DNA from: Tritrichomonas foetus
Taxonomy: Eukaryota > Parabasalia > Tritrichomonadida > Tritrichomonadidae
DNA length: 64,000 nucleotides
Direction of reading: 5' to 3'
NCBI GenBank assembly: GCA_001839685.1
Contig: MLAK01000578.1
Span: 8,939 to 72,938 of the forward strand
In this document: positions 39,764 through 50,132 of the stretch, one piece after another
How positions within the stretch are numbered: the stretch's first letter is position 1
How the letters are laid out: each line of letters opens with the position of its first letter
Translations under genes and position numbers: made by a program
The notes under the pieces: generated by a model
Database searches by the model: none
What the model was told of the DNA's origin: nothing
Seen by the model: the letters and a program-made list of their open reading frames with translations, nothing else

Positions 39764-42700
39764 ATGACATTGTTTAATTCTGTGGAATCGCATCCAGTTA
39801 CGGCAATACTTTCAATCAATTTGCCTAAGCAAACCAGTTCGAACGTACAGTGCCTGAAGTCGTTGATTCATTCAACATCTTTTCATAATTTCTCGAAAGA
39901 AGAATTAAACTCGCTTTTCGGTTTATTATCAAATGGTCAGACGCTAACTGTTCTTAAAAATGAATTTAATTTGAGAACTGATGTAAGCTTAAACGACCTT
40001 CAGCCGATTCTCGCAATAAAAACATTTCCAGACCAGCAAGCGCTCGATATTGCGGCATTTTTTGTTTTACGCGGGTCGATCACTTATCTCACGCAAGTTA
40101 ACGACTCTTTCCAAGTTTCGTCCCTCCTCAAAATATTAAATTTGATTTTGCATGTCCTTGATTCCTCTTATTCAAAGATATTGAAATCAACTTTTGTTTG
40201 CGTTCTTGGCTCAGTTGTTAAGAAAATCAAAGAATCTTTCCTAGCTGAAGTTTTACAACCCATTAATCAATTTCTCGATCGTGGAGGAGACATTCCATTA
40301 CAGTTGGCCGATGTTATGGTTTATATTGTTTGTAGCATCACTTCACAAGTTTCTCAATTGTCGGAAACAGATGACCGACTTTTCAAAAGGACTGGAAAAT
40401 TGATAACTACTTTTGCATCACACAGAAACTTCGACAATTTGAAAGAACCCATTCTCTCAGGAATATCGCCATTTTTGAAAAGATTTGATAATATCGCATT
40501 TTCTTTCTTGGCTCAAATTATTCCAATTTTTCCATTTTCTGATATAAGATTAATTGTTGAGCCAATTCCAGCTACTGTTATTGATTTTATTGAAAAAGAG
40601 ACAACTTATTATCCAGTTCCAGATATCTCGTCACTTCCGGAGCCACTTGTTCTTGAACTTGAAGCAAACCAGCGCTTCCCATTCACTCAAATGGATACTT
40701 TCAAAGAAGGAATCCAAATGAAAATAGAAATTCCCGAAGGCGAAAAGAAAAAGCTTTCGAATTCTTTTCCAGACCATATTATTGCTCTTTTGAGAAGTTT
40801 ATATCAAATTGGAAGGTCAAGTGATGTTCAAAAGTTCTTTTCTTCTAGTTTCATCAAAATCATCAACCAAAATTCAGAGAATGAAAAACTTTTCGATATT
40901 ATTCTTATTTCTTTAACAATTTGTCGTGACATTGAATTAGAAAAAGTTGTGCTAAAGTCAAAACTTTTTGATCCAAGAGTGAGTACATATAATTATAATT
41001 CTGATTATGACGTTTTCTTTGCAGTAAGGTCTTTTGTTTTCCGTTTATTGAGTAGAATTGCACCAATATTCGAAGAATTCATCGGTCCACTCTATAAAAT
41101 GCCATTAATTACTGCCGATATCTTCAGATATATGGCTAGTGATGTTTCAATGTTAGCTCAAACATTTAACAAGAATGAACAATTTATTACATTTCTGGGT
41201 AAAGTTGCAGGCGTTTATCAAACAGCAAATATCGAAAAAACTGATAACATCAAAGAAATTGAATATGCAAGAGCAATGATTGTTAAATTCACTTTAAACT
41301 TATTTAAACAAAAGGAAAGTGCACAAAACTTAACGTCAACTATTCTATATGCACAAATGCTCTTTTCTTACCTTTATGAAAAAGAATTACGACCATTTGT
41401 TCTTGACACTATGGGAAAAACTTGTGCATCTTGTGATTTGGATTTATCTTTTTGTTTCTCTGATTTCTTTTATAACGTTTTCGAAAATGTTTCTGATCAT
41501 CAATTCAAGCAAGATGTGATTCGTACTGCTAATGATATCATTAGCTCAAATAATGATTACAGGCAATATTTCGTCAGCAGTGTTGCGCCTTTAATGAGCG
41601 AAATGAAAACACTTGAAAAAGATGAATTTTCTAAACAATATCTTCTTGATGTTGTTCAATTTGTATCAAACACATCTGATGATTTCCATATTTTTAATTC
41701 ACATATTCTTCTCGAAGCAATTCAAAGAATTGAAGGCGAAGAACCATCTGATGAAATTTACAACGCACTCACTTCTTTCATTGCTGGTGAAAAATTGAAT
41801 GAAATTACACCAACATTTGAAATTAAGCATCCTAACTTGTTAGTAATTTATGTAATGGCCTTTAGAAAATCAACAAAGTTCATTCCAATCCTTAAATTAT
41901 TAAAGGATCTTTGTTACAGCAGTAGAGAAAATGCACATGCTTGTCAAATTGGAAATCTTGATTCATTAATGATAGATATCATTCAAGAATATAAATGCAG
42001 CTCTGAAAACGAAATTATTGCACCAGCAATGTCGCTTTTCGTTCATATATCTTCTATTGCATCATCACCAGAAGCTGTAAGGAAATTCTTTTCATTGTTC
42101 CCACCAATTTCACCAAACACTGTTTCTCAAAATCAATCACTTTTCTTGTCTACATTAAGTGAACTAGTTACAATTGAAGAATTTAAACCACATTCTTATC
42201 TCCCACTCCATCAAAATTCTCCAGTTGTTTCTATTTCTGGAATGACAGGGCGTCATTTGAATTCAGGCTTCACAGTTACTCTTTGGATCTATGCAGATAT
42301 ATCACCAAGATCATATCCAAAGTTCTTCTCAATTACTGATGATAAACGCCGTGGATATGAGCTTTCAGTAAAAGATAATTCATTGTTCTTGAAATTAAAC
42401 GGAACAGTTGAAAAGAATTTGAAATTGGCTCAAATACCACACTATAAATGGATTCATGTTTCATTATCATTTGTTAATGATAAAAATGGACTTAATCTCA
42501 TTACATGCATTGATGGAAACATCACATCACCTATTGAAACAGAATGGGTTGAATTTGACAAAGGCCAACTTACTGTTCTTTTCGGTGGTGTTGCACCAGG
42601 TTCGCATTCAGGTCTTGATAAATCAGCACTTGGCCCATTTGGCATATTCCAACTTCTAAAATCCAATGCAATGATTGAAATTGCACGTAAGAACTTACGG

Positions 42701-45700
42701 CATGCACCAGAACACAATTCACGTATGATTTATGTTGATATTAAAAGTGTTAATAATACACTTTCAATTTCCTCATCAGAAATTAAAGGTTTGTCTGCAA
42801 AAATTGTTGGCCCTGTTCTTTCAATTCCATCAACATTTGCACAAGTTCTTGTTGAGCATTGTTCAATTGGCACGCTTCTTCCATTACTTAACCAACTTGA
42901 CTGCACTGTTCAAGATAAGCCACAAACATCATCAACTATTTCAATGATCATTATTTTGCTTTCTTCTTTACTTAGCTTCCAACCACATTCACAAGTAATC
43001 TTTTTTGAATCAAATAGTGTTAGGTCATTAGCACATTTGTTAAGCCATAGTAATAAGAATCATCTTGATTATATGATTTATCAACATCTTTTGAACCTAT
43101 TTGAACTTGTTTCATATGAACCACTTAAACATGAAATTCTTGATAAAATTTTAATCAATTTGGAAATTTGGGTACTCGCAGATGGACTTTCACAAGTTCA
43201 AATCTGTCGATACTGGTCAAGAACATTATTCCCTCAATATTCAGATACGATTAAGAAATATTTATCATTCCAAAGATTATTAAACCTCATCAGAATATTT
43301 TATTGGTATACCCCAGTTGAAAAGAACATTGCATGGTTGAAACGAGCAGAAGATATTCCACTTACTGATGTTCGTCAATGTTTAATGCAAATTTTGCATA
43401 CTTTTGCAACAAACCATTTCAGCCCAGCTGACTTTTCAGCACTTATTGGACATTGTATCAGCTGTAAAGATCCAATGCAAGTTAGTGATCTTCTTTCATT
43501 CTTGAAACTTCTTGCAGTTTCTCCTGAATCACCAATTCAATGTGTGAAAGACGTTTGGTATCAACTTACATCATTACATCATTTACTCAATAATGAAAAT
43601 GAACTTATTGTGTTTAGTGTTGTTGATGTCTTCATGGCACTTCATTATCTTGGTTTAATTAGCCATCCAAAAGTCACGCGTCATGTAAATATTTTGAGCG
43701 AAATGATACCAAATGCAATTTTAACAAATTCATTCTTTGTTAAAATCCTCCCACTTGCTATGAAATATCCTGACTTCATGCCTTTGATCTTCATTATTAC
43801 AATGACACTTGGTGAAAATCAGACCAATATTCTTAAAGAAAACTTACAAGCTAATAAAAACTTCTCTGAACCAAAGCATTGGACCCTTATGCCACTTATA
43901 GCATCCTATAAATATGACTTAACAAGTGATTTTTCAATGTTTGTTATGAAATTCCTTGCTAACTGTGCTGATGATAAATGGGATGAAGCATTTGCTTCAA
44001 TTGATCTTACATCCCGTGTTTGCAATGTTGATGCTGATCTTTGCAAGAGCGAATTCTTATATGATGTTTGTGAAAGAATCATTTCAACATCATCTTTGTT
44101 CCAGTTCGAACTTTTACATACTTTCTTAGATGTAGCAATCTTCCATATCTTCTTTAGACCGAATGGTGAAATGAACTACGCATTAATGCATGCATTCAAA
44201 AACTCGCCATTTGCTGAAGATGGCATTTACCGTCCAGATTTACCAACAAAATCACCAGAACTTTCAAAAACAACATTCTATGAGAAATTAAAGGAATTTA
44301 ACAGTGAAAAAAGATCTTACACATTTGGATTGCGATTCGATAAAGATGGACATTGGCTTGATCGAAAGCTCGGTCAACAAGTTGTCAAACTTGCAATGAA
44401 AACTAAATCGCAAACTTTTCATAATGTGACAGGTCTTATTCTTGCATTTCTATTCCATGAAACCCCAGATGAAGTTCGAGAACAAATTGATCAAGTTATT
44501 AAAAAGAAGGTTATTGATCCACCATACTCAGACTTCTTAAGAAGATTGGCAATTGATCCAGCTCGTAAATGCAGTGAAAGCTGCTTTGAATCCTTTGTTC
44601 GTGATTCTACACCACAAAACAACGGAATGGCACAATATGTAACTGAACTTGCTGGACGACTTCAAAGATTTGCTTCCAAATGTGAAAGTGAAAAGAACGA
44701 AATCTTCGAAAATGGTGACAATGGACTTTGTCTCCTTAATTCTCAAGCAATGTTCAGTGAAGTTTGCCTTGAAGCTCATCAACGCGGTTTATATTCTCGT
44801 GAATGGAGAATCCTTTGGAGAATGATGACATTCAATAAATTCCCATGGTTCAGCGCACGTGATGAAAAAGATGATATTCTTACACGTGATAACACACTTT
44901 CTGAATTCAATTGTCCAACACAATGGAAATTCTTAAGAATTAAAGATAACGTTGCTCGTTTCTCAATGACAACAAAGCTTCCAAAGCGAAGCGTCCAAAA
45001 AACTATGCTGAGAGCTGAAACTCAACCAGTTATTGGAAAACAACTTGAAAATGCGCCAGATTTTTATGATATTCGTGATGAAATAATTGATATTCCGGCG
45101 CGAATTGTTAAATTCGGGAAAGTCTCCAATGTTTGTCGTTTTTCGATTGAAAATTCTGTCATTTCTTTGATTTTTGATAATTCCACACAAGAATTTCCGG
45201 TTTCTGATATTTCTGAAATCACAATGGTTCCAGTTTTACATCATCCAACTGGAATTGAAATTACAACGAATGATCGAAAGTCATACTTATTGAATTTCGC
45301 ATCGCATAATAGTTTATCTGTTCTAAAGGCAATTTCAGCAATTATCGAATTCAAGAATGTTCCAATTCAAACACAAAACTTACCAACAAACTTCCGCCAA
45401 AAAGCATTCACTGAAAAATGGCTTCAAGGTGAATATTCCAATTTTGCCTATTTAATGCTCCTCAACAAATACAGTGGTCGTACATTTAATAGTGAATCAA
45501 TGTACCCAATAATGCCTTGGACCATTAAACAATATAACAATGGAACTGATGATAAAACTAATCTGGATCTTGAAAACGATGAAACATTTAGAGATTTCTC
45601 GAAGCCAATCAAAGTTGGCGAACCAGTTTCGACTGTGAATGGTGTTATTGGATTCTTGAATAAATGTGAACCATTCCGATCTGTTCAGAAATATGAAAAT

Positions 45701-47005
45701 GGAAAAGATTATCCAGAATTGACTTCAATTCCAAAATGCTTTATTGACAATGAAGGTCGTGAATTAACACCAGAATTCTATTTCGCTCCAGAATTCTTCC
45801 CAGGTGTTGAACTCCCATCATGGGCAACATCACCAGTTGAATTTGTTTATTTGAACAGAAAAGCACTCGAATCCAGATATGCCACAGAACATATCAATGA
45901 ATGGATTGATTTGATATGGGGTACTAAGCAAGATGAGCTCCATCTTGATCCTAACTACTTCGACACTATTTGGGATAATGCCAATCTTAAAAACATTGGG
46001 AAACGTGTTGAAATTGAAACATTTAAGAGAATTAATGGTCAAATGCCTCCAAAAATGTTTAAAGAAGCTCATCCAAAGAGATCATACACAACATTTACAC
46101 CAGGAATTGTTTTATCTCATTGTTTCAAAGGTGATGGTGCACATAAACCTAAATATGCAGTTCTTGAATCACGAAATGAGAAAATATTCAATTTCACTTG
46201 TGTTGGACAAGACTCTACAATCTACAACATTCGAATTGATGCTGAAAAACAACAATCATACATTAAAGATACAAATGCCACTTTCAAGGGTGATGTTTTC
46301 TCTTTATATGCAAACTTTATTATTGGAATTGGTCAAAATGGTGAACTTAAAATGGCAAGAGACAGTGGAGAAGCAATGGAAATCCATGGTCATCATTCGA
46401 AAGGAAACTGTTTGGCTGCTTCCCAGCCTTTCGTTGTTGCTGGTCACAATGATTCAACATTAGCACTTTACAGATCAAATGAGTTCATTAAAATCATTCC
46501 AACGTATTCATCTGAGATAACATGTTGTGATGTTTTAGCATCATTTGGTCTCATTGTTGCAGGAACTGCTGATGGAAGCCTCTTTTTCTTATCAGCAACA
46601 GATGGAACACCGAAATCATATATCGAAACAAATGGCGCAATCCCGAGAAAAGTAATGATTACAAAGAAATGGGGATTTGTCGTTGTTTATGGAGAGATTG
46701 GTCCAAAGAAGAACGTTATCAATGTTTACACTATTCATGGTGACTTAATCAGAAGGAAAGAAATCAACTTTCCAATTAATTGTTGGACATCTTTCTCTTC
46801 AAGAAGTGATTTTGATTATGTAGTTGCTGCTGATGGTACTGGAAAGTTGTATCTCTTTGAAGCTTTCTATGCAAATATAAATGAATCATTCTATGACTGC
46901 CAAAACTCAATTTCTCATATTGTGTTCTCAAGTGAAATGGCTGTTGCATTTGCATTCTCTAATAATGGTGACGTGCATATGGCACCTTGCGTTGTTCCAG
47001 TATAA
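39764..47005 (+). CDS. BEACH-WD40 protein (NBEA/LYST type, 2413 aa)
   Basis: Order of parts: a long helical N-terminal region; a concanavalin-like lectin domain at about 826-1000 (SGFTVTLWIYADISP, HYKWIHVSLSF); more helices; a PH-like domain (about 1778-1860, ARIVKFGKVSNVCRFSIE); BEACH from about 1875 (LMLLNKYSGRTFNS, YPIMPW, FRDFSKPI, LTPEFYFAPEFFPG, LESRYATEHINEWIDLIWG, ending HPKRSY); and WD40-like repeats to the end. Such proteins act in vesicle traffic, lysosome-related organelle size and membrane-protein sorting. The BEACH core lacks the hallmark YGTHYS block and is about 50 residues short. The stop codon starts a run of TAAA repeats. No splice sites interrupt the frame. Confidence 0.9.
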   Translation: MTLFNSVESHPVTAILSINLPKQTSSNVQCLKSLIHSTSFHNFSKEELNSLFGLLSNGQTLTVLKNEFNLRTDVSLNDLQPILAIKTFPDQQALDIAAFFVLRGSITYLTQVNDSFQVSSLLKILNLILHVLDSSYSKILKSTFVCVLGSVVKKIKESFLAEVLQPINQFLDRGGDIPLQLADVMVYIVCSITSQVSQLSETDDRLFKRTGKLITTFASHRNFDNLKEPILSGISPFLKRFDNIAFSFLAQIIPIFPFSDIRLIVEPIPATVIDFIEKETTYYPVPDISSLPEPLVLELEANQRFPFTQMDTFKEGIQMKIEIPEGEKKKLSNSFPDHIIALLRSLYQIGRSSDVQKFFSSSFIKIINQNSENEKLFDIILISLTICRDIELEKVVLKSKLFDPRVSTYNYNSDYDVFFAVRSFVFRLLSRIAPIFEEFIGPLYKMPLITADIFRYMASDVSMLAQTFNKNEQFITFLGKVAGVYQTANIEKTDNIKEIEYARAMIVKFTLNLFKQKESAQNLTSTILYAQMLFSYLYEKELRPFVLDTMGKTCASCDLDLSFCFSDFFYNVFENVSDHQFKQDVIRTANDIISSNNDYRQYFVSSVAPLMSEMKTLEKDEFSKQYLLDVVQFVSNTSDDFHIFNSHILLEAIQRIEGEEPSDEIYNALTSFIAGEKLNEITPTFEIKHPNLLVIYVMAFRKSTKFIPILKLLKDLCYSSRENAHACQIGNLDSLMIDIIQEYKCSSENEIIAPAMSLFVHISSIASSPEAVRKFFSLFPPISPNTVSQNQSLFLSTLSELVTIEEFKPHSYLPLHQNSPVVSISGMTGRHLNSGFTVTLWIYADISPRSYPKFFSITDDKRRGYELSVKDNSLFLKLNGTVEKNLKLAQIPHYKWIHVSLSFVNDKNGLNLITCIDGNITSPIETEWVEFDKGQLTVLFGGVAPGSHSGLDKSALGPFGIFQLLKSNAMIEIARKNLRHAPEHNSRMIYVDIKSVNNTLSISSSEIKGLSAKIVGPVLSIPSTFAQVLVEHCSIGTLLPLLNQLDCTVQDKPQTSSTISMIIILLSSLLSFQPHSQVIFFESNSVRSLAHLLSHSNKNHLDYMIYQHLLNLFELVSYEPLKHEILDKILINLEIWVLADGLSQVQICRYWSRTLFPQYSDTIKKYLSFQRLLNLIRIFYWYTPVEKNIAWLKRAEDIPLTDVRQCLMQILHTFATNHFSPADFSALIGHCISCKDPMQVSDLLSFLKLLAVSPESPIQCVKDVWYQLTSLHHLLNNENELIVFSVVDVFMALHYLGLISHPKVTRHVNILSEMIPNAILTNSFFVKILPLAMKYPDFMPLIFIITMTLGENQTNILKENLQANKNFSEPKHWTLMPLIASYKYDLTSDFSMFVMKFLANCADDKWDEAFASIDLTSRVCNVDADLCKSEFLYDVCERIISTSSLFQFELLHTFLDVAIFHIFFRPNGEMNYALMHAFKNSPFAEDGIYRPDLPTKSPELSKTTFYEKLKEFNSEKRSYTFGLRFDKDGHWLDRKLGQQVVKLAMKTKSQTFHNVTGLILAFLFHETPDEVREQIDQVIKKKVIDPPYSDFLRRLAIDPARKCSESCFESFVRDSTPQNNGMAQYVTELAGRLQRFASKCESEKNEIFENGDNGLCLLNSQAMFSEVCLEAHQRGLYSREWRILWRMMTFNKFPWFSARDEKDDILTRDNTLSEFNCPTQWKFLRIKDNVARFSMTTKLPKRSVQKTMLRAETQPVIGKQLENAPDFYDIRDEIIDIPARIVKFGKVSNVCRFSIENSVISLIFDNSTQEFPVSDISEITMVPVLHHPTGIEITTNDRKSYLLNFASHNSLSVLKAISAIIEFKNVPIQTQNLPTNFRQKAFTEKWLQGEYSNFAYLMLLNKYSGRTFNSESMYPIMPWTIKQYNNGTDDKTNLDLENDETFRDFSKPIKVGEPVSTVNGVIGFLNKCEPFRSVQKYENGKDYPELTSIPKCFIDNEGRELTPEFYFAPEFFPGVELPSWATSPVEFVYLNRKALESRYATEHINEWIDLIWGTKQDELHLDPNYFDTIWDNANLKNIGKRVEIETFKRINGQMPPKMFKEAHPKRSYTTFTPGIVLSHCFKGDGAHKPKYAVLESRNEKIFNFTCVGQDSTIYNIRIDAEKQQSYIKDTNATFKGDVFSLYANFIIGIGQNGELKMARDSGEAMEIHGHHSKGNCLAASQPFVVAGHNDSTLALYRSNEFIKIIPTYSSEITCCDVLASFGLIVAGTADGSLFFLSATDGTPKSYIETNGAIPRKVMITKKWGFVVVYGEIGPKKNVINVYTIHGDLIRRKEINFPINCWTSFSSRSDFDYVVAADGTGKLYLFEAFYANINESFYDCQNSISHIVFSSEMAVAFAFSNNGDVHMAPCVVPV

Positions 47006-47023
47006 ATAAATAAATAAATAAAA
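47002..47023. repeat. (AAAT)n run at the stop of the BEACH gene
   Basis: TAAATAAATAAATAAATAAA begins at the stop codon. It provides several overlapping TAAA poly(A) contexts of the parabasalid type. Confidence 0.6.
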
Positions 47024-48328
47024 TTTTAAATAGTGGATTGATTTATTTTATGTCAATTGGATTTTTATACACATAATAATGTATATTGAAATACATTCTA
47101 AATAAATTTTATTTTTTGATATTTTGTTATTCATTTTAATTCATTTGATATTATATAATCCTAAAATATGATCATATAGATCTCAGAATGTAAGTGTGAA
47201 ATCCAAATTTTCCTTTAATACTCAAATCAAACAGGTAAAGAGCAATAGGTAATTTCGTATGAATATGAAAGATTATCCAAATTCGATAAACATGAAAGAT
47301 GACACTCTTAGAAGACTTGTCAATTTTAGAGGATTTATAGTTCACTTCATGACAATCTTTCTACATTCAACAATTGTAATCCATGTTTTCCGATCATTTT
47401 TCCATTTTTTATGTCATAATCATTATTCATAAGATAATCTATCATTATCAATCAATGATATAAAAAAAAAATTTTATATGATGTTTGATAATCATAATAT
47501 GATTTATTTATGATGCTTCCATATAAATGTATTATTAAATTCATTCTATAATGAACATATCCGAACTTAGATTCTGGAAACTTTTCATGAAAAACTCGAC
47601 CATTCATAGCTTCCGAAAATCTCCAAGATTATCTTGATTTCAATTTTTTTTGATACAACAATTTCGGATTTTGGTCTTTCAACTTATTTGATCAAAGATT
47701 TCCATCTTCTCTTCCCCATTCTCTTTTCCCGAATATGAAATGAAAACTCTTTTTTCATTCGGTGAATTGAAAATATTGAATATATGTGACAAGAATCTCT
47801 CTATTATATCCATTTTCATATTATCTGATCAAAATACTATTTTTATTCCTAGAAGCAACCATGTTCAGCATGAAATAAAATAGAAAGTGGATAGCCTTTT
47901 TTTCTGAGTAAAAGCCCAGAACCCACTTCAAAAAGTAAAGTCCATATTGGCATTTCCAGAATCGGCAATTTTTTTGTTTTATATTAATAATAAGCATTTA
48001 TTTAGGGATAACTGTTTACCATATTTTCGAGATTAATTTTAGGATGATGACAATTTTAATAATAATTAGTCCAAATCAGCTCAACAAAAATTCTATTATC
48101 ATACATGATTCATCGATCAAAAGATTTTCCTTTCAATTCATTTGCTCGCTTTTCAGATATTGAATACATTCCATTTTTGCAAAATAAAAATTAATCTCCA
48201 TTTGAATTAGATTTCAATGATATCCCAATTAGTTTCTATTTATATTCGCTGTGTTTTCTATGTAATATTGAAATAACATTTTTAACTCATTCTCACAAAT
48301 AATTTGTCCATCAAACAACATAATTGGA
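47006..48328. other. 1.3-kb intergenic region
   Basis: AT-rich throughout, with no gene or notable repeat beyond the AAAT run at its start. Confidence 0.45.
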
Positions 48329-48847
48329 ATGTCAAAAACATACTGTGCAAATACCAATCTTCTTTTAAAAGTAAATGTTGGACCAGAGATCATGAACAAA
48401 AAAATCATAACAGTAACGCCTGTTATTCGACCATTAGATATCGCTTCAACACATAATAAATTAGGACGAGTATTGTCACATTCAGGAGTATTACTCAAAA
48501 CCAACCGTGAATATTTAATGGTTGAATACATGAGTGAGAATAAAGTGCTTGTCAATAAAGTTGGCTCACTGAAAAAAGATAAAGATACTTTCTTATATCA
48601 CACGTATAATTGGTGCAGAGACAAATATCCTCCGCAAAAGCCAAAAGATGATATAACTGTTAAAGAATTTGCTGAGAAAATGGCAGATTTTATGAAAAAT
48701 AAGAATTTTGATACATTTTGTCATAATTGTCATCATGCAAGATACCTCACAATGAAACATTATGGAATGAAAACAGATGATCCATTCAACAATAAAAGAA
48801 ATGTACTGTTTCAAGGATTTGTGGATTATTTCAGGTACTACAAATAA
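48329..48847 (+). CDS. Unrecognised protein with His and Cys/His motifs, possibly a papain-like fold (172 aa)
   Basis: Features seen: VLSHSGVLLKTNREYLMVEYM (about 48-68), then about 60 residues of charged helix, then FDTFCHNCHHARYLTM (about 132-147), and a final aromatic patch (DYFRYYK). The order 'His followed by strands with EY, later a Cys in an N-C-x-H helix' recalls permuted papain-fold families (LRAT, NlpC/P60, PPPDE), where the His comes first and the catalytic Cys lies in an NCxHF helix. This is a pattern-level suggestion, not an identification; CHNCHH could equally bind a metal. The ATG follows a TCATT word by about 50 nt, and the stop runs into TAAA. Confidence 0.55.
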   Translation: MSKTYCANTNLLLKVNVGPEIMNKKIITVTPVIRPLDIASTHNKLGRVLSHSGVLLKTNREYLMVEYMSENKVLVNKVGSLKKDKDTFLYHTYNWCRDKYPPQKPKDDITVKEFAEKMADFMKNKNFDTFCHNCHHARYLTMKHYGMKTDDPFNNKRNVLFQGFVDYFRYYK

Positions 48848-49684
48848 ATGTTTTATATCACCAAATTTTTGAATTTATTATCTTAAGCTTGATCTTGAAA
48901 TCTTCATTTCTTATGATGATACAATTTAACTGTTATTTCAAATTTAGAGGTTATAATCCATAAAACAACCTGATTTATGACAACAACCAAAATTGTGCTT
49001 ATTCTATTTAACTAAATAATGACCATACATGGTGAAATTAAGGCCAAAATATAAAAATAACCATCTTTTGCTAAACTATTATTTACTAAAATTATGCATC
49101 TATAAATATAACTTCAAAATATTTCCCTGTATTTCGAAAAAAAAAAAAAAATGATGGACAAAAAAATTGGAAAACAACGAAAAATAAAATATTTTTCTTG
49201 TCAAACACGAAAGTGATAATTGATGAAAATTCTGTCACAAACTGTGGAAAACAACATTATTTAACTAGTTAATATTTTGAAAAAAATGCATCAGATGGGG
49301 AATAAAATGAGCGCTAATGTTTGTGACGTTTTATCGGCATATTCAATTGTCACGCCGTTAAAAAAAATAAAAAACGATAATTTCCACTAAACTTTTGGCC
49401 GACCAATTTTGATATAACGCTGGGTTCATTGAAAAAGGGAAAAAAATCAAATTATCAGAAATTTCCCGATTAGCTTTATTACACTCTCCGATGATAATGA
49501 TCAATATTTTCATCATTTGAAGATTCGCTCTGACGCTGATAATTATGGGTTCATTCAATTAATTCAATTGAATTTGTGAAGATTTCCTATCAAATAGAAT
49601 GACAAAATAAAGTTATCAATTATCCCCAACAGAGATCATTCAATTGTCTCACTTCATCAAACATTTTTTTATTATACACGAAAA
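48848..49684. other. Intergenic region
   Basis: AT-rich, with a 13-nt A-run near 49138. No gene visible apart from promoter elements close to thioredoxin. Confidence 0.45.
49649..49653 (+). promoter_or_regulatory. Inr element (TCACT) of the thioredoxin gene
   Basis: TCACT, predicted start of transcription at 49651, 34 nt before the ATG. A TCATT at 49637 is an alternative. Confidence 0.5.
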
Positions 49685-50035
49685 ATGAGCCACCCAGAAA
49701 ACGTCCTCGTTCTTCCAGCAAACACTCAACCAGCTGCTTTCAAGGATCTCGTCCAAGCTGAAGCAGGTCTTGTTTTAGTTGACTTTTTCGCTACATGGTG
49801 CCCACCATGCCAACGCCTTGTTGCTGAAATTCCAAATCTTGCCGGCGAATATCCAAAGGTTAAGTTCATCAAGGTCAATGTTGAAGAAAACGAAGCTGTC
49901 GCCTCACAATTCAACGTTTCATCAATCCCACACGTCTCCTTCTTGAAGGCTGGTGATGGACAACCACAAGTCCTCGAAACAATTGTCGGATTCAACCTTG
50001 CCAAAATCAAGCAAACTCTCCAAAGCCTTTCCTAA
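49685..50035 (+). CDS. Thioredoxin with WCPPC active site (116 aa)
   Basis: A complete single-domain thioredoxin: FFATWCPPCQRLVAEIP places the redox pair at Cys39 and Cys42, and SSIPHVSF supplies the cis-proline (Pro82). Length is normal and there is no targeting peptide, so it is probably cytosolic. It reduces disulfides for peroxiredoxins and similar partners with thioredoxin reductase, which is a main antioxidant route in trichomonads. The active site is WCPPC instead of the common WCGPC; this spelling is known in other thioredoxin-fold proteins and tends to alter redox potential. Third codon positions favour C, unlike the neighbours, which suggests high expression. Confidence 0.93.
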   Translation: MSHPENVLVLPANTQPAAFKDLVQAEAGLVLVDFFATWCPPCQRLVAEIPNLAGEYPKVKFIKVNVEENEAVASQFNVSSIPHVSFLKAGDGQPQVLETIVGFNLAKIKQTLQSLS

Positions 50036-50092
50036 ATCTTTTCATTATTAAATAATTATTTTTTATTTCTTTTTATTTTAGAGTCTCAACAG

Positions 50093-50132
50093 ATGCCCCT
50101 CTTGCGCGGACTATGCCCCTCCAGCAAAAACT
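50093..50132. repeat. GC-rich 20-bp tandem duplication before a T-run
   Basis: Two 20-bp units, both starting ATGCCCCTC and ending ACT (50093-50112 and 50113-50132), in an otherwise AT-rich 3' flank of thioredoxin. A run of T follows directly. Confidence 0.6.
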
